A stretch of DNA of 64,000 nt from Plumapathes pennacea (lineage: Eukaryota; Cnidaria; Anthozoa; Antipatharia; Myriopathidae): NCBI GenBank assembly GCA_964036295.1, contig OZ038464.1, positions 8,232,001 through 8,296,000 on the forward strand, given 5' to 3'. The notes beneath the pieces were generated by a model. It did not search any database and was not told the DNA's origin. It was given only the letters and a program-made list of their open reading frames with translations. Each line of letters starts with the position of its first letter. The stretch's first letter is position 1. This document shows, piece by piece, positions 49,466-61,147 of the stretch. A program made the translations under genes and the position numbers.

Positions 49466-49490
49466 TTTATATCACTTTCGATAATAGATT

Positions 49491-51665
49491 CTAAGCAGCA
49501 GCACTCGTAAATTTATAATGACCGAGAGTTAAAGTGTCTGCCCCATTTGGTAATATGCATCAATTATCGTCATCAGCAGAAAGTGCAATTTTATTAACTC
49601 TTTGAGAAAATAGATTATGACCATAAGAAAGTATTCTTCCCATCTCTCTCATTTGCTGTTTTTTTCGAAAATAGAACTTCTCTCATATAATCCATTCCAA
49701 TCGTTTTCTTGACTACTTCCTTATTAATTCCTATACATTTGATATCGTCTTCTAATTCCAAAGATATTCCATACAACTTTGCCCTTAAACCAACAAACTC
49801 AAAAATCTGAACACCATTTGTTTCGTTTTTGAACATTCCAAGTACTTGTTTATTCAAACCAGATGGAATACCAGTTGGAAGATCTTTTGAAATCTGACTA
49901 GTTGTCGAAATGTGTTTTCACATCAGGAGTAATATCTTTATAAAACTCCTCTGTTTCAATTTCATAAGTCAAAGAATCTGTGTCGGTGAATAGAAGCCTT
50001 GCTTTGTCACCGTATTTTGTCTTTATATAACCGTAGTGAAAATCATACATAATCAATTTACTAAGATCTAGAATGGCCATCCCAATTTAAATTGTAAGGT
50101 AAGGTAAGTCTTAGTTTTACCCATGTGAACGGCAATTTTCACTAAAAACGGTTCTCCCTCGATTATTAGACTTTTTGACCAACTTAGAAAATTGAGATTC
50201 ATGAGTCGTAAGTCTAATATCCACTCGATTTCGAATATTTTCCATCGTTCTTCCAAAAAGAGAATTGTTCATGAGTTTGTAAAAGTTTTTCTCGAACTTC
50301 GTCTTCCCATTCATTCTCATCTTTATATTAAATGAAATGTAATCCTTCATAACATCTTTTTCATCAAAGGTGATCATTCTCTGTACCTTTTTAATCTTCA
50401 AACCCATCTCTGGTAATATTTCAATAACTCATGATGAAGCACATATTTCTCTTTGTCATAAAAAGTATAAACTAACTTTTCAACTTTGTTTATTTTTGTT
50501 CTCTCTGGTGCTAATGGATAATCATCATGAAAATTGTGTAACTCTTTTGGATATTCCAAATCAAATTGATGGAGGAATTTTGTTCAAAAATCTACTCTTT
50601 CAAATATCATTGTTCATCTCATCTACAATATCTTGTGATACCCACTCAAAGTTTGAATACGGCATCTTTTTTGACATAGCTAATCCATAAAGATGTTTTG
50701 CATCCAAATATTTAATAAACGTACTTTTTAAATTTTTGTTATAATTCTTGATGTATTTGTTATTCGCCTTCGAATATCTCCCAGTAATCATTGATACTCC
50801 GCCTCTTATTCCTCTCTCAAACATCATAAACATATCATAATCTGTTAGTAATTCTGGTTCAGCTCCACTCTTCTTAAAAAATGCATCCCAAGTGAAACCA
50901 GGCGATGTGTAATAGTGAGTAGGATCACGTCCATAATATTTCATACAAACACTTCTGAATTTTTCAAAAACATCTGCAAGAAGTAAAACATCGGTTCGTA
51001 AATAAAGATCATGATATTCTTTGAAATTTTTCATATTGAAAATTTTCCAAATTTTTTGTGGATGAAAATCCACATGGAATATGTTCTTGAATGTTTGTAG
51101 TAAAAGATTTCTTATCTGATTTTGACTTTGATTTTGATTTTGGTGTATCATCTTCATTTTCTTGTTTTTTCATTCCAAGTTTTAACAATCTTTGCTTTGT
51201 TTCTTCACTTATCTTAGACTCATCGTCTACAATCACTTTGTTGAAAGACTCAAAATTTGCGTAGATCACAAAAGGAAGTTTAAACTCCTTATAATAATTC
51301 TTAAACTTACAAACTTTTTCATGAGTTGGCATTATAGCTATTGAGCCTTCGTTTGAAAAACATATATTCTTATGTTAATCGAAATATTCGTCAAAAAAAT
51401 GGTTAAAACAACTCCTACAAACATTCACCTTATTTGGATGTTTTGTATATTGACCCTTCAATAATCTCGACAATGAATTTATAACACAATAATGTCCTTC
51501 GTAAAGTAATAAATCTATTACTTAATAACCAAATTCTTCTTTCACTGGTCTCAATGGAGAAAATCCTCCTTTCTCTCGTTGACAATCATCATATCCAACT
51601 ACACAAATCTTATGTCCTGGATTATTTTTCTCAAGAATTGATGGTAACACGAGAATAGCACGACT
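49491..51665 (-). pseudogene. PolB: Polinton DNA polymerase B, decayed (unit 13)
   Basis: A 1-bp deletion at about 50408 (cccatctctgg) breaks the segment before motif B, leaving a 96-codon frame (50117-50407). The palm frame 50600-51157 is open. Confidence 0.87.
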
Positions 51666-51894
51666 TTAAAATAGCGTACGCGTACTGTACGTTAACTGAC
51701 GTAATTTTTCAAAACTCACTGGTTCCTGAAAACCATAGTTTTTGGGAATGATAGTAAAAGTAATAATGTTTTTATTTTTATGTTATTGCTTAGAGTTTAC
51801 ATTTGTTGGGAACCAAATATTACCAGTCAGTATACAATGTCTGTCCAAAAATATGTCAACCAAAACACCATTAAATCTTAATTGTTTTCAACAG

Positions 51895-52164
51895 GTTTAT
51901 ACTCAAGGGGAAAGTCCCACATACTGAGATTGGCAGTGCCAATTCAGCTGTTGTTCAACTTTTGGGACACTGCTGCAGATAGTACTGCTGATGCTCATCT
52001 TGCTGAAAAACACCCACATGATGATACTGAAGCTGAATGCCCTGCTGAAGGACACTCGCTTGATGGTCATCAAGAAGAAGCATCTGAAGCCAAACCTGTG
52101 GATATGGGCCCACAAGCTGTTGAAGTCGCATGTTCTCTTGTCAAATCATGCTTGGGACAGATAG
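51895..52164 (+). other. Exon-like open segment (unit 13)
   Basis: Open throughout, Cys variant, with Val-to-Met in KPVDVGP. Confidence 0.55.
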
Positions 52165-52396
52165 GTAAGTTTCAAAATTTCAAATATGACCAATAACAAA
52201 ATAACGATATTACTGCCTCTCCTTTTCTCTGTGTACACTAAGCCACAAACCCTTGTTGAGCCGCATACATTATTTACTACGGTCCTGTTGGTACCCTAAC
52301 AGGACCGTAACCCTGTTGGTTTTCTAGTTGGATTAAGTGATTCTGCAATTGACATATTTATTTTAAAACGTAGTACCAAATCTTTAAAATAAAAAG

Positions 52397-53352
52397 ATGG
52401 AAAAGATTTATTACTCGTCAAAAGGATATTGGAAAGGACAATCAGCAATTAAAAGACTTTCTTCAGAAGCAAAAGTTAGTGTTGAAGAAGCTAAAAAGTG
52501 GCCAAATTTATTTTCCCCCACCAAATAATGTTCCAAGACCACACTGGATTATTTCAGAACCAAACAAAATTCATCAAGCTGATCTCTTATTCCTTCCACA
52601 CGATAAAGTTGGAAGAAAAACTCATAAATATGCTTTGGTTGTTATCGATATTGCTTCAAGATATGTTGACGCAGAATCTCTCACAAGTAAGTCAAGTGAT
52701 GAGTATCAAACGCTTTCAAAAAAATTTATTCAACAAAAATTAAAATGGGTGAAAACTTTGATTGTAGATCCAGGAAGAGAATTTATAGGATCTGTAACAA
52801 CTTTAATGAACGAAAAGAAGGTTGATATGAAACGATCAGAAGCCGGTAATCATAGAGCACAGGCTTTTGTTGAGAGAGCAAACAAAACATTGGGAGAAAA
52901 AATATTTAATCAACAATATGCTGACGAAATGTTAACTAAAGGCAGATCAACAAAGTGGGTAAATAGATTACCAAATAATTGTGTAAACTATCAACAACCA
53001 CGTCACTCGATTAACTGGTAAAAAAGCAATTAATGCTTATCGAGATAAAAATGCTGAACAAACATTCAAAAGTTATTCTCGACCTGTAGGATTTAATGAA
53101 AAGAGACTTGATGCTGGTGAAAAAGTGAGATATTTACTTTCTCCTGGCGAGGAAGAAGGAGGACGTGTGAGGAGAGCTACAGATCCTATATGGAGTAGAA
53201 AAGTTTTTGAGTTAAAGAAAACTGTATTCTCCAAAGATCAACCAGTTTTGTACTATATAGACGATGGACCAAACAGAGGATTCGTCAGAGAAGAATTACA
53301 AATTATTTCAGAAGATTCAGAATTACCGCCAAAATTCGTATTGAAAGAATGA
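52397..53352 (+). pseudogene. INT: Polinton integrase, frameshifted (unit 13)
   Basis: Core frame 52479-53021 with all three acidic residues. The C-terminal frame is open (53125-53352) with WSRKVFELKK, YYIDDGPNRGF and SELPPK. Confidence 0.9.
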
Positions 53353-53378
53353 TTTCATATCACTTTTGATAATAGATT

Positions 53379-55547
53379 CTAAGCAGCAGCACTCGTAATT
53401 TTATAATGACCGAGAGTTAAAGTGTCTGCCCCATTTGGTAATATGCATCAATTATCGTCATCAGCAGAAAGTACAATTTTATTAACTCTTTGAGAAAATA
53501 GATTATGACCATAAGAAAGTATTCTTCCCATCTCTCTCATTTGCTGTTCTTTCGAAAATAGAACTTCTCTCATATGATCCATTCCAATCGTTTCCTTGAC
53601 TACTTCCTTATTAATTCCTATACATTTGATATCGTCTTCTAATTCCAAAGATATTCCATACAACTTTGCCCTTAAACCAACAAACTCAAAAATCTCAACA
53701 CCATTTGTTTCGTTTTTGAATATTCCAAGTACTTGTTTATTCAAACCAGATGGAATACCAGTTGGATGATCTTTTAAAATCTGACTAGTTGTCGAAATGT
53801 GTTTTCATTTCAGGAGTAATATCTTTATAAAACTCCTCTGTTTCAATTTCATAAGTCAAAGAATCTGTGTCGGTGAATAGAAGCCTTGCTTTGTCACCGT
53901 ATTTTGTCTTTATATAACCGTAGTGAAAATCATACATAATCAATTTACTAAGATCTAGAATGGCCATCCCAATTTAAATTGTAAGGTAAGGTAAGTCTTA
54001 GTTTTACCCATGTGAACGGCAATTTTCACTAAAAACGGTTCTCCCTCGATTATTAGACTTTTTGACCAACTTAGAAAATTGAGATTCATGAGTCGTAAGT
54101 CTAATATCCACTCGATTTCGAATATTTTCCATCGTTCTTCCAAAAAGAGAATTGTTCATGAGTTTGTAAAAGTTTTTCTCGAACTTCGTCTTCCCATTCA
54201 TTCTCATGTTTATATTAAATGAAATGTAATCCTTCATAACATCTTTTTCATCAAAGGTGATCATTCTCTGTACCTTTTTAATCTTCAAACCCATCTTCTG
54301 GTAATATTTCAATAACTCATGATGAAGCACATATTTCTCTTTGTCATAAAAAGTAGAAACTAACTTTTCAACTTTGTTTATTTTTGTTCTCTCTGGTGCT
54401 AATGGATAATCATTATGAAAATTGTGTAACTCTTTTGGATATTCCAAATCAAATTGATGGAGGAATTTTGTTCAAAAATCTACTCTTTCAAATATCATTG
54501 TTCATCTCCTCTACAATATCTTGTGATACCCACTCAAAGTTTGAATACGGCATCTTTTTTGACATAGCTAATCCATAAAGATGTTTTGCATCCAAATATT
54601 TAATAAACGTACTTTTTAAATTTTTGTTATCTTCATGTATTTGTTATTCGCCTTCGAATATCTCCCAGTAATCATTGATACTCCGCCTCTTATTCCTGTC
54701 TCAAACATCATAAACATATCATAATCTGTTAGTAATTCTGGTTCAACTCCACTCTTCTTAAAAAATGCATCCCAAGTCAAACCAGGCGATGTGTAATAGT
54801 GAGTAGGATCACGTCCATAATATTTCATACAAACACTTCTGAATTTTTCAAAAACATCTGCAAGAAGTAAAACATCGGTTCGTAAATAAAGATCATGATA
54901 TTCTTTGAAACTTTTCATATTGAAAATTTTCCAAATTTTTTGTGGATGAAAATCCACATGGAATATGTTCTTGAATGTTTGTAGTAAAAGATTTCTTATC
55001 TGATTTTGACTTTGATTTTGATTTTGGTGTATCATCTTCATTTTCTTGTTTTTTCATTCCAAGTTTTAACAATGTTTGCTTTGTTTCTTCACTTATCTTA
55101 GACTCATCGTCTACAATCACTTTGTTGAAAGACTCAAAATTTGCGTAGATCACAAAAGGAAGTTTAAACTCCTTATAATAATTCTTAAACTTACAAACTT
55201 TTTCATGAGTTGGCATTATAGCTATTGAGCCTTCGTTTGAAAAACATATATTCTTATGTTAATCGAAATATTCGTCAAAAAAATGGTTAAAACAACTCCT
55301 ACAAACATTCACCTTATTTGGATGTTTTGTATATTGACCCTTCAATAATCTCGACAATGAATTTATAACACAATAATGTCCTTCGTAAATAATAGATCTA
55401 TTACTTAATAACCAAATTCTTCTTTCACTGGTCTCAATGGAAAAAATCCTCCTTTCTCTCGTTGACAATCATCATATCCAACTACACAAATCTTATGTCC
55501 TGGATTATTTTTCTCAAGAATTGATGGTAACACGAAATAGCACGACT
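53379..55547 (-). pseudogene. PolB: Polinton DNA polymerase B, decayed, best-preserved C-terminus (unit 14)
   Basis: Where other units have a run of seven T, this one reads gttctttcg. That keeps the frame through SKEQQMREMGRILSYGHNL to VNKIVLSADDD (53448-53744), which is the order and spacing normal for Polinton polymerase C-termini. It is therefore likely the ancestral state there. The 4-bp deletion before motif A (about 54630) is present. RGIRGG is TGIRGG. Confidence 0.87.
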
Positions 55548-55776
55548 TTAAAATAGCGTACGCGTACTGTACGTTAACTGACGTAATTTTTCAAAACTCA
55601 CTGGTCCCTGAAAACCATAGTTTTTGAGGATAATAGTAAAAATAATAATGTTTTTATTTTTATATTATTGCTTAGAGTTTACATTTGTTGGGAACCAAAT
55701 ATTACCAGTCAGTATACAATGTCTGTCCAAAAATATGTCAACCAAAACACCATTAAATCTTAATTGTTTTCAACAG

Positions 55777-56046
55777 GTTTATACTCAAGGGGAAAGTCCC
55801 ACATACTGAGATTGGCAGTGCCAATTCAGCTGTTGTTCAACTTTTGGGACACTGCTGCAGATAGTACTGCTGATGCTCATCTTGCTGAAAAACACCCACA
55901 TGATGATACTGAAGCTGAATGGCCTGCTGAAGGACACTCGCTTGATGGTCATCAAGAAGAAGCATCTGAAGCCAAACCTGTGGATGTGGGACCACAAGCT
56001 GTTGAAGTCGCATGTTCTCTTGTCAAATCATGCTTGGGACAGATAG
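55777..56046 (+). other. Exon-like open segment (unit 14)
   Basis: Open throughout, Trp variant, both splice signals intact. Confidence 0.55.
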
Positions 56047-56278
56047 GTAAGTTTCAAAATTTCAAATATGACCAATAACAAAATAACAATATTACTGCCT
56101 CTCCTTTTATCTGTGTACACTAAGCCACAAACCCTTGTTGAGCCGCATACATTATTTACTACGGTCCTGTTGGTACCCTAACAGGACCGTAACCCTGTTG
56201 GTTTTCTAGTTGGATTAAGTGATTCTGCAATTGACATATTTATTTTAAAACGTAGTACCAAATCTTTAAATTAAAAAG

Positions 56279-57234
56279 ATGGAAAAGATTTATTACTCGT
56301 CAAAAGGATATTGGAAAGGACAATCAGCAATTAAAAGACTTTCTTCAGAAGCAAAAGTTAGTGTTGAAGAAGCTAAAAAGTGGCCAAATTTATTTTCCCC
56401 CACCAAATAATGTTCCAAGACCACACTGGATTATTTCAGAACCAAACAAAATTCATCAAGCTGATCTCTTATTCCTTCCACACGATAAAGTTGGAAGAAA
56501 AACTCATAAATATGCTTTGGTTGTTATCGATATTGCTTCAAGATATGTTGACGCAGAATCTCTCACAAGTAAGTCAAGTGATGAGTATCAAACGCTTTCA
56601 AAAAAATTTATTCAACAAAAATTAAAATGGGTGAAAACTTTGATTGTAGATCCAGGAAGAGAATTTATAGGATCTGTAACAACTTTAATGAACGAAAAGA
56701 AGGTTGATATGAAACGATCAGAAGCCGGTAATCATAGAGCACAGGCTTTTGTTGAGAGAGCAAACAAAACATTGGGAGAAAAAATATTTAATCAACAATA
56801 TGCTGACGAAATGTTAACTAAAGGCAGATCAACAAAGTGGGTAAATAGATTACCAAATAATTGTGTAAACTATCAACAACCACGTCACTCAATTAACTGG
56901 TAAAAAAACAATTAATGCTTATCAAGATAAAAATGCTGAACAAACATTCAAAAGTTATTCTCGACCTGTAGAATTTAATGAAAAGAGACTTGATGCTGGT
57001 GAAAAAGTGAGATATTTACTTTCTCCTGGTGAGGAAGAAGGAGGACGTGTGAGGAGAGCTACAGATCCTATATGGAGTACAAAAGTTTTTGAGTTATAGA
57101 AAACTGTATTCTCCAAAGATCAACCAGTTTTGTACTATATAGACGATGGACCAAAAAAAGGATTCGTCAGAGAAGAATTACAAATTATTTCAGAAGATAC
57201 AGAATTACTGCCAAAATTCGTATTGAAAGAATGA
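56279..57234 (+). pseudogene. INT: Polinton integrase, frameshifted (unit 14)
   Basis: Core frame 56361-56903 with all three acidic residues. In the C-terminal frame RPVEFNEKR replaces RPVGFNEKR and GPKKGF replaces GPKRGF; the TAG in FEL* is present. Confidence 0.9.
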
Positions 57235-57260
57235 TTTCATATCACTTTTGATAATAGATT

Positions 57261-59434
57261 CTAAGCAGCAGCACTCGTAATTTTATAATGACCGAGAGTT
57301 AAAGTGTCTGCCCCATTTGGTAATTTGCACCTTTTATGGTCATCAGCAGAAAGTGCAATTTTATTAACTCTTTGAGAAAATAGATTATGACCATAAGAAA
57401 GTATTCTTCCCATCTCTCTCATTTGCTGTTTTTTTCGAAAATAGAACTTCTCTCATATGATCCATTCCAATCTTTTCTTGACTACTTCCTTATTAATTCC
57501 TATACATTTGATATCGTCTTCTAATTCCAAAGATATTCCATACAACTTTGCCCTTAAACCAACAAACTCAAAAATCTCAACACCATTTGTTTCGTCTTTG
57601 AACATTCCAAGTACTTGTTTATTCAAACCAGATGAAATACCAGTTGGATGATCTTTTGAAATCTGACTAGTTGTCGAAATGTGTTTTCACATCAGGAGTA
57701 ATATCTTTATAAAACTCCTCTGTTTCAATTTCATAAGTCAAAGAATCTGTGTCGGTGAATAGAAGCCTTGCTTTGTCACCGTATTTTGTCTTTATATAAC
57801 CGTAGTGAAAATCATACATAATCAATTTACTAAGATCTAGAATGGCCATCCCAATTTAAATTGTAAGGTAAGGTAAGTCTTAGTTTTACCCATGTGAACG
57901 GCAATTTTCACTAAAAACGGTTATCCCTCGATTATTAGACTTTTTGACCAACTTAGAAAATTGAGATTCATGAGTCGTAAGTCTAATATCCACTCGATTT
58001 CGAATATTTTCCATCGTCCTTCCAAAAAGAGAATTGTTCATGAGTTTGTAAAAGTTTTTCTCGAACTTCGTCTTCCCATTCATTCTCATGTTTATATTAA
58101 ATGAAATGTAATCCTTCATAACATCTTTTTCATCAAAGGTGATCATTCTCTGTACCTTTTTAATCTTCAAACCCATCTTCTGGTAATATTTCAATAACTC
58201 ATGATGAAGCACATATTTCTCTTTGTCATAAAAAGTAGAAACTATTTTTTCAACTTTGTTTATTTTTGTTCTCTCTGGTGCTAATGGATAATCATTATGA
58301 AAATTGTGTAACTCTTTTGGATATTCCAAATCAAATTGATGGAGGAATTTTGTTCAAAAATCTACTCTTTCAAATATCATTGTTCATCCCATCTACAATA
58401 TCTTGTGATACCCACTCAAAGTTTGAATACGGCATCTTTTTTGACATAGCTAATCCATAAAGATGTTTCGCATCCAAATATTTAATAAACGTACTTTTTA
58501 AATTTTTGTTATAATTCTTGATGTATTTGTTATTCGCCTTCGAATATCTCCCAGTAATCATTGATACTCCGCCTCTTATTCCTCTCTCAAACATCATAAA
58601 CATATCATAATCTGTTAGTAATTCTGGTTCAGCTCCACTCTTCTTAAAAAATGCATCCCAAGTGAAACCAGGCGATATGTAATAGTGAGTAGGATCACGT
58701 CCATAATATTTCATACAAACACTTCTGATTTTTTCAAAAACATCTGCAAGAAGTAAAACATCCGTTCGTAAATAAAGATCATGATATTCTTTGAAATTTT
58801 TCATATTGAAAATTTTCCAAATTTTTTGTGGATGAAAATCCACATGGAATATGTTCTTGAATGTTTGTAGTAAAAGATTTCTTATCTGATTTTGACTTTG
58901 ATTTTGATTTTGGTGTATCATCTTCATTTTCTTGTTTTTTCATTCCAAGTTTTAACAATCTGTGCTTTGTTTCTTCACTTATCTTAGACTCATCGTCTAC
59001 AATCACTTTGTTGAAAGACTCAAAATTTGCGTAGATCACAAAAGGAAGTTTAAACTCCTTATAATAATTCTTAAACTTACAAACTTTTTCATGAGTTGGC
59101 ATTATAGCTATTGAGCCTTCGTTTGAAAAACATATATTCTTATGTTAATCGAAATATTCGTCAAAAAAATGGTTAAAACAACTCCTACAAACATTCACCT
59201 TATTTGGATGTTTTGTATATTGACCCTTCAATAATCTCGACAATGAATTTATAACACAATAATGTCCTTCGTAAATAATAGATCTATTACTTAATAACCA
59301 AATTCTTCTTTCACTGGTCTCAATGGAAAAAATCCTCCTTTCTCTCGTTGACAATCATCATATCCAACTACACAAATCTTATGTCCTGGATTATTTTTCT
59401 CAAGAATTGATGGTAACACGAGAATAGCACGACT
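57261..59434 (-). pseudogene. PolB: Polinton DNA polymerase B, decayed (unit 15)
   Basis: The palm frame (58370-58927) and motif B frame (57886-58329) are both open within themselves. Private change FEKIRSV for FEKFRSV; VDGMNND as in units 9 and 10. Confidence 0.87.
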
Positions 59435-59663
59435 TTAAAATAGCGTACGCGTACTGTACGTTAACTGACGTAATTTTTCAAAACTCACTGGTCCCTGAAA
59501 ACCATAGTTTTTGGGAATGATAGTAAAAGTAATAATGTTTTTATTTTTATATTATTGCTTATAGTTTACATTTGTTGGGAACCAAATATTACCAGTCAGT
59601 ATACAATGTCTGTCCAAAAATATGTCAACCAAAACACCACTAAATCTTAATTGTTTTAAACAG

Positions 59664-59933
59664 GTTTATACTCAAGGGGAAAGTCCCACATACTGAGATT
59701 GGCAGTACCAATTCAGCTGTTGTTCAACTTTTGGGACACTGCTGCAGATAGTACTGCTGATGCTCATCTTGCTGAAAAACACCCACATGATGATACTGAA
59801 GCTGAATGCCCTGCTGAAGGACACTCGCTTGATGGTCATCAAGAAGAAGCATCTGAAGCCAAACCTGTGGATGTGGGCCCACAAGCTGTTGAAGTCGCAT
59901 GTTCTCTTGTCAAATCATGCTTGGGACAGATAG
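59664..59933 (+). other. Exon-like open segment (unit 15)
   Basis: Open throughout, Cys variant. One silent-looking change (GTG to GTA) in LAVPIQ. Confidence 0.55.
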
Positions 59934-60165
59934 GTAAGTTTCAAAATTTCAAATATGACCAATAACAAAATAACGATATTACTGCCTCTCCTTTTCTCTG
60001 TGTACACTAAGCCACAAACCCTTGTTGAGCCGCATACATTATTTACTACGGTCCTGTTGGTACCCTAACAGGACCGTAACCCTGTTGGTTTTCTAGTTGG
60101 ATTAAGTGATTCTGCAATTGACATATTTATTTTAAAACGTTGTACCAAATCTTTAAATTAAAAAG

Positions 60166-61121
60166 ATGGAAAAGATTTATTACTCGTCAAAAGGATATTG
60201 GAAAGGACAATCAGCAATTAAAAGACTTTCTTCAGAAGCAAAAGTTAGTGTTGAAGAAGCTGAAAAATGGCCAAATTTATTTTCCCCTACCAAATAATGT
60301 TCCAAGACCACACTGGATTATTTCAGAACCAAACAAAATTCATCAAGCTGATCTCTTATTCCTTCCACACGATAAAGTTGGAAGAAAAACTCATAAATAT
60401 GCTTTGGTTGTTATCGATATTGCTTCAAGATATGTTGACGCAGAATCTCTCACAAGTAAGTCAAGTGATGAGTATCAAACGCTTTCAAAAAAAATTATTC
60501 AACAAAAATTAAAATGGGTGAAAACTTTGATTGTAGATCCAGGAAAAGAATTTATAGGATCTGTAACAACTTTAATGAACGAAAAGAAGGTTGATATGAA
60601 ACGATCAGAAGCCGGTAGTCATAGAGCACAGGCTTTTGTTGAGAGAGCAAACAAAACATTGGGAGAAAAAATATTTAATCAACAATATGCTGACGAAATG
60701 TTAGCTAAAGGCAGATCAACAAAGTGGGTAAATAGATTACCAAATAATTGTGTAAACTATCAACAACCACGTCACTCGATTAACTGGTAAAAAAGCAATT
60801 AATGCTTATCGAGATAAAAATGCTGAACAAAAACTCAAAATTTATTCTCGACCTGTAGGATTTAATGAAAAGAGACTTGATGCTGGTGAAAAAGTGAGAT
60901 ATTTACTTTCTCCTGGTGAGGAAGAAGGAGGACGTGTGAGGAGAGCTACAGATCCTATATGGAGTACAAAAGTTTTTGAGTTATAGAAAACTGTATTCGC
61001 CAAAGATCAACCAGTTTTGTACTATTTAGACGATGGACCAAAAAGAGAATTCGTCAGAGAAGAATTACAAATTATTTCAGAAGATACAGAATTACTGCCA
61101 AAATTCGTATTGAAAGAATGA
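60166..61121 (+). pseudogene. INT: Polinton integrase, frameshifted (unit 15)
   Basis: Core frame with DPGKEFIGS, EAGSHRAQ and EMLAKG as private changes. The ORF seems longer (60140-60790) only because the out-of-frame leader happens to be open. The real N-terminal frame still starts at ATG 60166. GPKREF replaces GPKRGF. Confidence 0.9.
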
Positions 61122-61147
61122 TTTCATATCACTTTTGATAATAGATT

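Larger units (their letters stand above)
43984..49490. repeat. Array unit 12 (5,507 bp, long unit with partial duplication)
   Basis: Same architecture as unit 7 at an offset of 21,013 bp: normal pol (43984-46158), then an extra polymerase N-terminal half (46289-47748), exon-like segment and integrase. It differs from unit 7 by having the 29-bp longer intron segment (48248-48347). Confidence 0.92.
49491..53378. repeat. Array unit 13 (3,888 bp)
   Basis: Complete unit. It has a 1-bp deletion in pol at about 50408 and an integrase C-terminal frame without the common TAG. Confidence 0.92.
53379..57260. repeat. Array unit 14 (3,882 bp)
   Basis: Complete unit. It keeps the least-damaged polymerase C-terminus of the array. 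It carries the 4-bp pol deletion at about 54630 shared with units 8, 11 and 16. Confidence 0.92.
57261..61147. repeat. Array unit 15 (3,887 bp)
   Basis: Complete unit of modal length with private changes in the integrase (see that entry). Confidence 0.92.
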
